Source: Brevundimonas denitrificans
GTDB taxonomy: Bacteria > Pseudomonadota > Alphaproteobacteria > Caulobacterales > Caulobacteraceae
Reading direction: 5' to 3'
Assembly (NCBI RefSeq): GCF_030160755.1
Contig: NZ_BSOY01000024.1
Location: 1-35,371 of the forward strand
DNA length: 35,371 nucleotides
The first letter of the stretch is position 1; every line of letters starts with the position of its first letter. A model generated the notes under the pieces. It did no database searches and had not been told where the DNA came from. It was given only the letters and a program-made list of their open reading frames with translations. Positions 1 to 9,765 of the stretch are shown in pieces. The translations under genes were made by a program, and so were the position numbers.

Positions 1-392
1 CCGCCGGACAGCTGGCGCGGGCGGGCGTCGAGCCGGTCGCCCAGACCGACGGCGGTCAGGGCTTCGGCGGCGCGGGCGCGGGCCTCGGGGCGGGCCATGC
101 CGGCCAGTTCCAGCGGCAGGGCGACATTGGCGAGGGCGTCGGCCCAGGGCATCAGGGTGGCGGACTGGAAGACGAAGCCGGTGCGACCCTCCATCCGGCG
201 CAGGAGGCCTCCGGATGGCGGTTCCAGCCCCGCAAGCAGGCGCAGAACCGTGGACTTGCCGGCGCCCGACGCGCCGACGACGGCGACGATCTCTCCGGGT
301 GCGATGGAGAGGTCGATGGGGCCGAGCGGCGCGCGGCCGGGGTAGCGGACGAGGACGCCGTCCAGCGACGCCGCGGCGTCAGCTGCGGCCAC
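1..392 (-). CDS. ABC transporter ATP-binding protein, SsuB/TauB/NrtD-like (3' end outside window)
   Basis: This is the N-terminal third of an ABC ATPase that would energise uptake of a small anion or a thiamine precursor-like molecule. The minus-strand translation shows a Walker A motif (VVGASGAGKST, residues about 37-47), a Q-loop (GFVFQSATLMPW) and the beginning of the signature (QLSGG) at the window edge. The MPW after the Q-loop is typical of the nitrate/sulfonate/taurine ATPase branch. The start chosen is GTG at 392, which overlaps the 3' end of the substrate-binding protein gene by 14 nt and implies translational coupling. No permease gene is visible; it probably lies beyond position 1. 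The substrate cannot be told from the sequence. Confidence 0.85.
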   Translation of the reverse strand, partial: MAAADAAASLDGVLVRYPGRAPLGPIDLSIAPGEIVAVVGASGAGKSTVLRLLAGLEPPSGGLLRRMEGRTGFVFQSATLMPWADALANVALPLELAGMARPEARARAAEALTAVGLGDRLDARPRQLSG

Positions 393-1425
393 GGCCGGGC
401 AGGTACTGGGTGGTGAAGGCCTGGCGCCAGTCCAGATTGGTCGGATAGACCCCGGCCTGGGAGGTGACGTCGAAGAAGGCCTGCCAGCGTTCGGCGGTCA
501 TGGCGCCGAGGCCGTAGAGGGCGGCGTCGCCGCCGTCGACGATGCCGTTGGCCTTCAGCCGCGCGCGGGCCTGGTCGAGGATGGCCTGGGTCATCTCGGG
601 GTTGGCCTTGCGGATCAGGGCGTCCGCGGCCTTGCCGTCGCCCTGGATATAGTCGCGCCAGCCCTCGGCCGAGGCGGCGATGAAGCTGCGCAGGGCGGCG
701 GCGTTGTCGCGGGCGAAAGCGTTGGGGGCCAAAACCATGGCGGCGTAGGAGGGATAGCCCTCGTCGGCCAGCAGGAAGACCCGCGGGGCGAAGCCCGCCG
801 CCTGTTCGATGCTGTACGGCTCCGAGGTCAGATAGCCCTGCTGCACCGCCCGCTCGTCGGCGAGGAAGGGGGCGGGGTTGAAATTGTAGGTCCGGACCTG
901 ATCGTCGGTGAAGCCGTATTTGGCCTTGAGCCAGACCCAGAAGGCGTCGCGCGAGGCGGTGGCCAGCAGGAAGGGCCGACCGGCCAGATCGGCGATGCTT
1001 TCCAGCGCCGGATCCGGGTGGGCGATGAGAACCTGGGGATCCTTCTGGAAGAAGGCGGCGACGGCCTTCACCGGGGCGCCCTCGGCGACCAGGTTCATCG
1101 GGATGAAGCTGTTGGAGCCCATGCCCAGTTCGACCGCGCCGGAAGCCAGCAGCTGGGGCACGTTGACGGCCGGGCCGCCCTGGATGATCTCGACGTTCAG
1201 GCCCCGTTTGGCGTAGGCCCCCGAGGCCAGGGCCTGGTAGAAACCGCCGTGCTCGGCCTGGGCGCGCCAGTCGGTGGCGAAGCGCAGGCGGACGCGGCCT
1301 TCCTCATCGACGGGGGCCTCGGCGCGCTGGCAGCCGGCCAGCGCCGCCGTGGCCGTCAGTGCACCGGCCCCGGCGAGGAGGGCGCGGCGGTCGATCGAGA
1401 AACGGCGATTCCCACGCAAGGTCAT
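379..1425 (-). CDS. ABC transporter substrate-binding lipoprotein, NMT1/THI5-like (SsuA/TauA type)
   Basis: A 348-residue periplasmic binding protein for the ATPase gene that follows it. The N-terminus has an Arg pair before a hydrophobic stretch (SIDRRALLAGAGALTATAA), which resembles a Tat-type signal, followed by a lipobox LAGC, so the mature protein is probably a lipoprotein anchored at about Cys32. The body has the features of the NMT1/THI5 and SsuA family: a beta strand with WRAQAEHGGFYQAL, then GLNVEIIQGGPAVN and LLASGAVELGMGSN. Family members bind sulfonates, nitrate, taurine, bicarbonate or pyrimidine precursors; the ligand cannot be assigned. The length is normal for the family. The upstream region has inverted repeats but no clear riboswitch. 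Confidence 0.88.
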   Translation of the reverse strand: MTLRGNRRFSIDRRALLAGAGALTATAALAGCQRAEAPVDEEGRVRLRFATDWRAQAEHGGFYQALASGAYAKRGLNVEIIQGGPAVNVPQLLASGAVELGMGSNSFIPMNLVAEGAPVKAVAAFFQKDPQVLIAHPDPALESIADLAGRPFLLATASRDAFWVWLKAKYGFTDDQVRTYNFNPAPFLADERAVQQGYLTSEPYSIEQAAGFAPRVFLLADEGYPSYAAMVLAPNAFARDNAAALRSFIAASAEGWRDYIQGDGKAADALIRKANPEMTQAILDQARARLKANGIVDGGDAALYGLGAMTAERWQAFFDVTSQAGVYPTNLDWRQAFTTQYLPGRGRS

Positions 1426-1495
1426 GGCCGTGGTTTACGGCTCAGGCGGGCGAAGGGGAAGGGGGCGGGTCCGCGCAACCGGACGCCGGAATTGA

Positions 1496-1561
1496 GCGAG
1501 GGGACAAAGATCCCCGCAAGCGGTTCTCCTCGTCCCCTCGCCAAGTCCGGGTTGGACTTGG
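1496..1561. repeat. Two adjacent inverted repeats upstream of the ABC operon
   Basis: The first is a perfect 10-bp inverted repeat, GCGAGGGGAC at 1496-1505 and GTCCCCTCGC at 1532-1541, with a 26-nt loop. The second follows at once: CCAAGTCC at 1541-1548 and GGACTTGG at 1554-1561 with a 5-nt loop. They lie about 70-135 nt upstream of the substrate-binding protein start and could be an operator, an attenuator or an intergenic REP-like element. Confidence 0.6.
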
Positions 1562-1916
1562 CCATTGAGGTTCAGGACCCTGGCTTCAGCATCAGCAAGG
1601 CGAACCCCGACGATGGTCAGCTGTATCCTGTCGCGCTCCTGGTCTCCGGCGTTCCACGAGGTCGAGCCCCGCGCCGTCCATCGATCCCGATCCGGTTCCC
1701 TCCGGTCTTCTCCGGCCGAAGCCTTCGAAGGGTCCTTTGGGCCTTGATCCTGTCTCCCGTCCGTTAAGGTCGAAACCCCCCGGTGCGTTCGATCAGAGAG
1801 CCGGGCCGGTCCGCTTTGATCCCCGGGTCTCCCCGGTTTTCCGCGCCGCCGTGTCCCTCGGCCTGATCAAGCTCGCTCCGATCCGCGGATGTGGCAAGCG
1901 GTCAGGAACGAGCGTC

Positions 1917-1937
1917 TGTGGACGACCTTGGGGATAA
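1917..1937 (-). promoter_or_regulatory. Two DnaA-box-like 9-mers
   Basis: On the minus strand, TTATCCCCA (1937-1929, 8 of 9 against TTATCCACA) and TCGTCCACA (1925-1917, 7 of 9) lie in the same orientation 3 nt apart, next to a relatively AT-rich stretch at 1950-2060. This could be a DnaA binding site. None of the genes usually found beside alphaproteobacterial oriC is present, so I do not call an origin. Confidence 0.3.
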
Positions 1938-2077
1938 ATCGTGCAGGGTGCTCGGCTGCCTGTGACGATCTTCGAATTTTCTTCGCCATGTGAAGGTCTT
2001 GTGACTTCTGCACAGGCTCGCGAAAACGGCCGGAAATTCGATCGAAATGCCCATTTTCGGGCGTCGTGACGCCGCGT

Positions 2078-3907
<1,830 letters not shown>

Positions 3908-4074
3908 GCGAAACCTGGACACGCGGCGCGGCGGGGAGGCCGCGCGGTCGAAGGCGGCCATATAGGCGGTGCGGGGCGCTGTGGCCACCGGCCGTGGCCT
4001 CGCTCGTTAAGGGATTCGCGGCGGCAGGCCGCGGAACGGTGTTAGTCTGACGTTGAACGTCCGGGGGGATGGCG

Positions 4075-5058
4075 ATGAGCGACCAGGATCAGGAGGCGGC
4101 GCCGTCCGCGCGCCGCAAGCGCGGCTTCGGCTGGGGCGAACTGCTGGGCGGGATCGTGCTGGCCCTGACGCCGGTGGCGGGCACGCTGGTCTATGACAGC
4201 GTCTCGCGGCCTTCGGGCGAGGTCGCGGCGGCGGCGGACATGCTGACCCAGGCCGCGCCGCATATCGACGCCTATCGCCGCCAGTCCGACCTGTTCGACG
4301 TCAACAGCCGCAGGGTCGCCAACGCCATGCTGCGCGGCGGATCGCAGGAGGCGGCGCAGGCGCGCTACGACGACTTCACCCTGGTGTGGAGCGACTATCA
4401 GACCACCTATTCCGACCTCAGGGACCTGATCCTGCCCGCTGACAACACGGCCGCGCCGGAACTGCGCGATCTGGTATCCTACATGGATGGCGCGATGGCG
4501 GCGTCGAACCGGATCGATCTGTGTCTGCAATCGGCGCTGGGCAGCTATGACGCAGGGGCGCCGGACCGGATGGCGGCGAGAGCCCGGACCCGGACCGGCA
4601 TCGACGAGGCGGCGGCCGGGGCCGAAAGCGCGGCGCGGGCGCAGGATCAGGAACTGCGCTGCCTGTCGGGCGACGAATATTTCGTGGTCAGCGAGCGGAT
4701 GCAGCGGCTGGGCGGCTGCAACTACGCCCTGCGCAAGGCCATGATGGGCTCGGTCGCCAACCTGCGCCGGACGCGGGACGACGGGCCGATGGCGCGGCTG
4801 GGCGACCGGCTGACGGGCCGGTCGGCGGCGAGGACGGCGGACCATAGGCCGGAGTTCTGGGGGCCGCTGCTGGATCGGGTGAAGGCGGAGTGTTCGCGCG
4901 AGCGGCTGAGACCGAGCCGCGGCGACGCCCCGCCGGCCAACCGGCTGAACATCTGGCAGAGGGTGGACGCCGTGGCGCCGGCGCCGGTCTCCGCCCCGGC
5001 GGCGGCCATGCCGTTGATGGGCCCGACGGCCGCGGCGCCCGAGCCGCCCGCGACCTGA
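4075..5058 (+). CDS. Hypothetical protein with an N-terminal membrane anchor
   Basis: A 327-residue protein that I do not recognise. A short basic N-terminus (ARRKRGFGW) precedes one hydrophobic helix at about residues 21-40, so the rest should lie in the periplasm. The soluble part is mostly helical, contains several Cys residues (including DLCLQSAL, ELRCLSGDE and GGCNYALRKA), and ends in an Ala/Pro-rich tail from about residue 300. ATG 4075 is favoured over ATG 4069 because the G6 Shine-Dalgarno run at 4063-4068 is well spaced from it. The gene stands alone between the divergent uup and the ycgN-like gene. It may be a lineage-specific envelope protein. Confidence 0.75.
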   Translation: MSDQDQEAAPSARRKRGFGWGELLGGIVLALTPVAGTLVYDSVSRPSGEVAAAADMLTQAAPHIDAYRRQSDLFDVNSRRVANAMLRGGSQEAAQARYDDFTLVWSDYQTTYSDLRDLILPADNTAAPELRDLVSYMDGAMAASNRIDLCLQSALGSYDAGAPDRMAARARTRTGIDEAAAGAESAARAQDQELRCLSGDEYFVVSERMQRLGGCNYALRKAMMGSVANLRRTRDDGPMARLGDRLTGRSAARTADHRPEFWGPLLDRVKAECSRERLRPSRGDAPPANRLNIWQRVDAVAPAPVSAPAAAMPLMGPTAAAPEPPAT

Positions 5059-5109
5059 TCCCGTCGAAGGGCGGAGACAGCCCGGAGCGATCCGCGTAAG
5101 AGGCCGCCG

Positions 5110-5565
5110 ATGGATCGGCCCTTCTGGCAAACCAAGCGTCTGGAACAGATGTCCCGCGAGGAGTGGGAGAGCCTGTGCGACGGCTGCGGCCTGTGCTGTG
5201 TGGTGCGGTTCGAGGACGAGGACACGGGCAAGGTCGTACCGACGCGGGTGCACTGCAAACTGTTCGACAGCGACCGCTGCACCTGCATCGACTACGCCAA
5301 CCGGCGTGCGCAGGTGCCCGACTGCATCAAGCTGACGCCGTGGAATATCGAACAGCTGGGCTGGATGCCGAAGTCCTGCGCCTATCGACGGATCCATGAG
5401 GGGCGGGGGCTGGCCGACTGGCATCCCCTGATCTCAGGGGATCCGGAGAGCGTGCATGCGGCCGGCGTGTCCGTGCGGGGGCAGACGGTGTCGGAACTGG
5501 CGCTGAAGGAGCCGGAGGACGCGCTGGATTTCGAAGCTCCCGAGTGGGACCTCGAGCGGGGCTGA
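5110..5565 (+). CDS. YcgN family cysteine-cluster protein (UPF0260)
   Basis: A 151-residue protein of the YcgN/UPF0260 family. It has the conserved N-terminal cysteine cluster CDGCGLCC (Cys23, 26, 29, 30), further cysteines in [16 protein letters not shown], and the conserved [18 protein letters not shown] and [17 protein letters not shown] segments. The cysteines suggest metal or Fe-S binding, but the biochemical role of the family is not established. Length and organisation are normal. It starts 51 nt after the preceding gene and may share its transcript. Confidence 0.9.
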   Translation: MDRPFWQTKRLEQMSREEWESLCDGCGLCCVVRFEDEDTGKVVPTRVHCKLFDSDRCTCIDYANRRAQVPDCIKLTPWNIEQLGWMPKSCAYRRIHEGRGLADWHPLISGDPESVHAAGVSVRGQTVSELALKEPEDALDFEAPEWDLERG

Positions 5566-5611
5566 GGCTCCGCTAACCGAAACTTTGTTGTTGCTCCCGT
5601 AGATAGGTCCC

Positions 5612-8032
5612 ATGGGAGCCCAAAGTCCGCAAGAGTCGCGCAAAGCGACGACGGAGCCTCTGAATCTGGACAGCCCGTTCGAGCGGCTGACCGCGCTCGC
5701 CCGCGCCATGTTTGACACGCCCCATGCCATGGTGGGGGTGATCGACGGGGAACAGACGCTGTTCCGCGCCAATGTCGGCCTGGACCAGACAGGCTTGCCC
5801 CGCGAGTTGACGGCCACACACCTGATGGTCGCCATGGGCCCGGGCGCGGTGTTGATCGTTGAAGACGGGCTGAAGGATGAGCGGGTGCGGAACCACCCGA
5901 TGGTGGTCGGAGCGCCCTTCCTGCGCTTCTTCGCCGGCGTGACGATCGCCAATGCCGACGGCGAGGCCGTGGGCGCGATCGGCGTGATGGACATCCGGCC
6001 GCGTGCCCGACCGACGGACGCGGAGATCGAGAACCTGAAGGTTCTGGCCCGGATGGCCGGTGAGTTGATCGATCGCGCTGAAATTGGCCGCCGGCAGTCC
6101 GAGCAGCTGAAGCTGCTGAAGTTGGCCGAGGAAATGGCCGGCGTCGGCCAATGGCGGATGGACGCCGAGACCCTGAAGTCGACCTGGTCGGACCAAGTCT
6201 ACCGGATCTATGGCGTGACGCGCGAGGCGTTCGACCCGAACCTCGGCGACGCGATCGACTTCTTCCATCCCGGGGATCGCGAGACCCTTCGGCAGGCGGT
6301 GACGCACGCGCTCGCGACCGGGGAAGGCTTCCGCATCCGGGCGCGCCTGGTCCGGGCCGACGGCGAAGAGCGTCTGGTCGACGCCCACGCTGACACGGAG
6401 AGAGGGTCGGACGGGCGAGTCGAGTCCATGTTCGGCGTCTTCCAGGACGTGACCGAGGCGGTCCGGGCCGAGCACCGGCTGGCCGAAAGCGAACAGCGGC
6501 ACAGGCTGCTGGCCGACCGGGCCACAGACATCATCATCACCTACGGCGTGGACGGGCTGGTGACCTATGTCTCGCCGTCGATCGAGCGGGTCAGCGGACA
6601 TCGGCCGCAGGATGTTGTCGGGCGGCCGGTGACGGACCTGATCCATCCCGAAGACGTGCCGGCCCTTGCCGAGAGCTTCCGGGAATTCGTCAAGGCGCCG
6701 CCGGAATGGGCGCTGCGCGGGGTGACCTATCGCGGCCTCGTCAAGGACGGCGGCTGCCGCTGGTTCGAGGCCCGCACCTCGATCATCCGGGATGACGAGG
6801 GCCGGGTCATCGAGTTCCAGGATCTGGTGCGCGACGTCACCGAGACCAAGCGGCTTGAGGAGGCCCTGATCGAGGCGCGCGACCGGGCCGAGGCCGGGGC
6901 GCGGGCGAAGTCGGAATTCCTCGCCAATATGAGCCATGAACTGAGAACGCCGTTGACCAGCGTGATCGGCTTCTCGGGCCTGCTGCAGCAGAGCACCGCC
7001 CTGCCGGAGACGGAGCGGCGTTACGCCGACCGGATCGGCACGGCGAGCGAGGCCCTGCTGGGCGTGATCAACGACATCCTCGACTATTCCAAGCTGGAAG
7101 CCGGGGCGGTGGAGATGGAGGCGCGGGCCTTCGATCCGCGGGCGCTGACGCAGGCGGCCGCGGCGATGGTCGAGGGGCAATGCGAGGTCAAGGGCCTGGG
7201 ACTGGCAGTGAAGCTTGACCCGGGCCTGCCGACGGCGCTGACGGGCGATGAAGGGCGGTTGCGGCAGGTGATGCTGAACTTCCTCGCAAACGCGGCGAAA
7301 TTCACCTCGCAAGGATTCGTGACGCTCGAGGCGTCGTGGACCGGCGAGCGGTTGAGGGTCGCGGTGACGGACACCGGCATCGGGATCGCCGCCGACAAGA
7401 TCGACACCCTGTTCGAGCGCTTCAGCCAGGCCGACAACTCCACCACGCGCGTCTATGGCGGGACGGGGCTGGGCCTTTCGATCTCGCGGCGACTGGTCGA
7501 GATGATGGGCGGCGAGATCGGGGCGGAGAGCCGGATCGGCGAGGGCTCGACCTTCTGGTTCGAGGTTCCCCTGACCCCGGCCGAGGCCATGGCGACCGAC
7601 GAACAGGCGGGCGGAGAAACGGCGAGCCCGGACGGGCTGCGCATCCTTGTGGCCGATGACGCCGCAGCGAACCGGGAACTGGTGGTGGCGATCCTGGGCG
7701 CGCAGGGCGTCGCTCTGGAGACCGTCGAGGACGGGGCCCGGGCGGTCGAGGCGGCCAGGGGCGGCGGCTATGACCTGATCCTGATGGATGTGCATATGCC
7801 GGTCATGGACGGGCTGGATGCGACCCGCGCCATCCGGGCGCTGGACGGGGAGGCGGGGCGCGTGCCGATCGTCGCCCTGACCGCCAATGTCCAGCCGGAG
7901 CAGGTGCTTCGTTGCCGGGAGGCGGGCATGGACGATCACGTCGGCAAGCCGATCCAGGTGGCGGAGCTGCTGCGCGTGATTGCGGCGCGGCTGGAACAAC
8001 GGGCGAGCGTGAAGGCGTCCCAGGCCGCCTGA
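5612..8032 (+). CDS. Hybrid sensor histidine kinase/response regulator (GAF-PAS-PAS-HisKA-HATPase-REC)
   Basis: An 806-residue hybrid kinase without membrane segments, therefore probably a cytoplasmic sensor. Domains in order: GAF (about 25-155; MVGVIDGEQTLFRANVGL), PAS (about 165-285), PAS (about 295-415; ATDIIITYGVDGLVTYVSPS), HisKA with the phospho-acceptor His442 in SHELRTPL, HATPase_c with an N-box (FLANAAKFT), G1 (DTGIGIAADK) and G2 (GGTGLGLSIS), then a C-terminal receiver with the acidic pair in VADDAAANRE and phospho-acceptor Asp726 in LILMDVHMPVMDG, plus the conserved Lys in VGKPI. All catalytic residues are present. The PAC segment WFEARTSIIRDDEG is typical of redox or light PAS sensors, but no cofactor can be assigned. 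The partner phosphotransferase is not in the window. Confidence 0.92.
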   Translation: MGAQSPQESRKATTEPLNLDSPFERLTALARAMFDTPHAMVGVIDGEQTLFRANVGLDQTGLPRELTATHLMVAMGPGAVLIVEDGLKDERVRNHPMVVGAPFLRFFAGVTIANADGEAVGAIGVMDIRPRARPTDAEIENLKVLARMAGELIDRAEIGRRQSEQLKLLKLAEEMAGVGQWRMDAETLKSTWSDQVYRIYGVTREAFDPNLGDAIDFFHPGDRETLRQAVTHALATGEGFRIRARLVRADGEERLVDAHADTERGSDGRVESMFGVFQDVTEAVRAEHRLAESEQRHRLLADRATDIIITYGVDGLVTYVSPSIERVSGHRPQDVVGRPVTDLIHPEDVPALAESFREFVKAPPEWALRGVTYRGLVKDGGCRWFEARTSIIRDDEGRVIEFQDLVRDVTETKRLEEALIEARDRAEAGARAKSEFLANMSHELRTPLTSVIGFSGLLQQSTALPETERRYADRIGTASEALLGVINDILDYSKLEAGAVEMEARAFDPRALTQAAAAMVEGQCEVKGLGLAVKLDPGLPTALTGDEGRLRQVMLNFLANAAKFTSQGFVTLEASWTGERLRVAVTDTGIGIAADKIDTLFERFSQADNSTTRVYGGTGLGLSISRRLVEMMGGEIGAESRIGEGSTFWFEVPLTPAEAMATDEQAGGETASPDGLRILVADDAAANRELVVAILGAQGVALETVEDGARAVEAARGGGYDLILMDVHMPVMDGLDATRAIRALDGEAGRVPIVALTANVQPEQVLRCREAGMDDHVGKPIQVAELLRVIAARLEQRASVKASQAA

Positions 8033-8096
8033 CGGCGTGACGCTGTGCTGACAGTTCGCGAATCTATAGTCGGGTTGGCGCGATAAGATCGCCTGA

Positions 8097-8109
8097 AATC
8101 AATCGCTTG
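8097..8109 (+). promoter_or_regulatory. Perfect IHF consensus site upstream of GTA g1
   Basis: AATCAATCGCTTG matches the IHF consensus WATCAANNNNTTR at every position. It lies 57 nt upstream of the g1 start in the 133-bp gap after the kinase gene. IHF is known to be needed, with the activator GafYZ, for Caulobacter GTA transcription, so this is the likely GTA promoter region. I cannot assign the -10 or -35 with confidence. Confidence 0.65.
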
Positions 8110-8165
8110 TGATTTTGTAACTGCGATTTGCCCGCCGGGGTGCGCTGGTCGGCTACTCTTTGGGC

Positions 8166-8576
8166 ATGACGGGAAATCAGGACAGGGCGGCGCGGGCGGC
8201 GGCATGGTCCGACGCGCTGCAGGATGACTTCATGGCGATCGTCGATGAAGACGTCGTGGTCCTGAAGGCGGCAAGGCCGGCGGTCGATGACCTCGCGGCC
8301 GCCGTGCGACGAGTCCGCGCGGTGGGTGTTTTCGCCCGATCGGTTCGGGCCGTCGTGGCGCTGTCGCCGCCGCCTCGATCAGGCGGCGACCGTCATCCGG
8401 AAGAGGACGAGATGAAACATCGTGACGACAGCCCAGAGAACCTTGAGCGAATGCGCGCCGAATTGGAGACCCGTCTCGATCGCCTCAACGCCGTCCTGGA
8501 AGCGAAAGGAATTGTTGTCGAACCTGGATGCTGGCCGACTGCACGACCTGACCGGGAGTCGGTTCAGTCTGCATGA
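8166..8576 (+). CDS. GTA g1, putative small terminase subunit (TerS-like)
   Basis: A 136-residue protein at the first position of the GTA cluster, directly before the large terminase, where RcGTA g1 (shown to be the small terminase) lies. The N-terminal part (about 10-65) is helical (WSDALQDDFMAIVDEDVVVL and AARPAVDDLAAAVRRVRAVG). A hydrophilic linker follows, then a strongly predicted coiled coil at about 90-115 (ENLERMRAELETRLDRLNAV), as expected for an oligomeric DNA-recognition subunit. The start is ATG 8166; an in-frame TTG at 8160 is less likely. A weaker alternative is a separate 54-residue product from ATG 8412. The 3' end overlaps the terminase gene. The assignment is mainly positional. 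Confidence 0.65.
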   Translation: MTGNQDRAARAAAWSDALQDDFMAIVDEDVVVLKAARPAVDDLAAAVRRVRAVGVFARSVRAVVALSPPPRSGGDRHPEEDEMKHRDDSPENLERMRAELETRLDRLNAVLEAKGIVVEPGCWPTARPDRESVQSA

Positions 8577-9741
8577 CCACCAGGCGCCGGTCGGGACGCC
8601 GGACTGGCGGACCTGGGTGCTGTTGGGCGGACGCGGAGCGGGCAAGACCTTCGCCGGCGCCTGGTGGATCAACCATCTGGCCGACGTAAAGGACCGCCGG
8701 TTCGCGCTTGTGGGACCGACGCTGCACGATGTGCGCGAGGTCATGGTCGAGGGGCCATCGGGATTGAAGGCCCTCCCGGAGCAGTCGAAACGGCCGCGTT
8801 GGGAGGCGGGGCGTCGTCGTCTGGTCTGGTCGAACGGCAGCGTGGCCCACGCCTTTTCGGCGGAGGACCCCGACAGTCTGAGAGGGCCGCAGTTTCACCA
8901 GGCCTGGGCCGACGAATTCTGCGCCTGGCGCAGGCCGGAGGCGGTGCTGAGCAATCTGCGGTTGGGACTGAGGCTGGGTGACGATCCGCGACTGATGGTG
9001 ACGACCACGCCCCGACCCATTCCGGCGTTGCGCCGGCTGCTGGCGGAGGCGGGCGTGGTCACGGACCGGGCCGGGACGCAGGCCAATGCGAGGCACCTGT
9101 CGCCGGGTTTCCTCGCGCACCTGAGGACGCTCTACGCCGGGACGCGGCTGGAGGCGCAGGAGCTGGAGGGGCTGGTGGTCGAGGCGGAGGGCGCGCTGTT
9201 CCGGGCGGAGGATCTGGCGCGGGCGCGCGGAAACCGGCCGGCGACGCTGGAGCGGATCGTGGTGGCGGTGGACCCGCCGGCGAGCGCGGGCGGCGACGCC
9301 TGCGGGATCGTGATCGTGGGTCGCAGGGACGGCCGGGCCTATGTGCTGGCCGATCGGTCGAAAGGCGGAGAGTCGCCCCAGGGCTGGGCCACCATCGTGG
9401 CCCAGACGGCGCGCGAGTTCGGGGCCCAGGAGATCGTGGCCGAGAAGAACCAGGGCGGCGAGATGGTGCGGACCGTGCTGGCGCACGGCGGCTGCGAGAC
9501 CGCGATCAAACTGGTCCACGCCAGCCGGGGCAAGGCGGCGCGGGCCGAGCCGGTGGCGGCCTTGTACGAACAGGGACGGGTGGTCCACTGCGGGGCGTTT
9601 CCGGCGCTGGAAGAAGAACTGATGGCGCTGGGGTCGGCGGACGGGGGCGGGCGCAGTCCCGACCGGGCCGACGCCCTGGTGTGGGCGGTGACCCGTCTGC
9701 TGCCGCCGCCGAAGGCGGGACCGCGGATAAGGATGCTCTGA
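8515..9741 (+). CDS. GTA g2, large terminase subunit (TerL)
   Basis: The ATP-driven DNA-packaging motor of the GTA head, about 408 residues. The N-terminal ATPase domain has Walker A GGRGAGKT (about 38-45), a Walker B-like region (FHQAWADEFCAW) and the coupling segment LMVTTTPRPIPALRRLL. The C-terminal RNase H-like nuclease domain begins at RIVVAVDPPASAGGDACGI, with further acidic residues in EIVAEKNQGGEMV and SPDRADALVWA. The start is uncertain: the frame is open from 8422, but similarity to terminases begins near LDAGRLHDLTG. I prefer TTG 8515, preceded by AAAGGA, which gives an overlap of about 60 nt with g1. No key residue seems to be missing. Confidence 0.88.
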   Translation: MSNLDAGRLHDLTGSRFSLHDHQAPVGTPDWRTWVLLGGRGAGKTFAGAWWINHLADVKDRRFALVGPTLHDVREVMVEGPSGLKALPEQSKRPRWEAGRRRLVWSNGSVAHAFSAEDPDSLRGPQFHQAWADEFCAWRRPEAVLSNLRLGLRLGDDPRLMVTTTPRPIPALRRLLAEAGVVTDRAGTQANARHLSPGFLAHLRTLYAGTRLEAQELEGLVVEAEGALFRAEDLARARGNRPATLERIVVAVDPPASAGGDACGIVIVGRRDGRAYVLADRSKGGESPQGWATIVAQTAREFGAQEIVAEKNQGGEMVRTVLAHGGCETAIKLVHASRGKAARAEPVAALYEQGRVVHCGAFPALEEELMALGSADGGGRSPDRADALVWAVTRLLPPPKAGPRIRML

Positions 9742-9765
9742 GACAGACTTTCAGGAAGGACGAGG

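Larger units (their letters stand above)
1426..2077. other. 652-bp region without a convincing gene
   Basis: No reading frame here has convincing protein character on either strand. The composition is visibly less GC-rich than the neighbours, especially at 1950-2060. It holds two adjacent inverted repeats (1496-1561), short self-complementary stretches at about 1702-1732 (CCGG..CCGG, GGC-CGAA-GCC, CTTCGAAG), two DnaA-box-like 9-mers (1917-1937) and a TTCGATCGAA palindrome near 2040. A 40-codon minus-strand frame (1867-1989) lacks a Shine-Dalgarno sequence and looks like chance. Since the flanking genes are both minus-strand, the region must contain the uup 3' end and the promoter of the ABC operon. 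A structured non-coding RNA is possible, but I do not recognise one. Confidence 0.6.

Noticed and set aside
1018-1767. Long plus-strand frames opposite the substrate-binding protein, Uup, the kinase, purA, pgk and gap genes
   Set aside because: They are rich in Arg, Gly, Ala and Val with no motifs and lie antisense to clearly recognised genes. High GC creates such shadow frames.
1867-1989. A 40-codon minus-strand ORF starting MAKKIRRSSQ
   Set aside because: There is no Shine-Dalgarno sequence, no family resemblance, and the frame is open on both sides of it by chance.
1917-2060. Chromosomal origin of replication
   Set aside because: Only two imperfect DnaA-like boxes and none of the usual origin neighbours such as hemE, parA/parB or dnaA are present.
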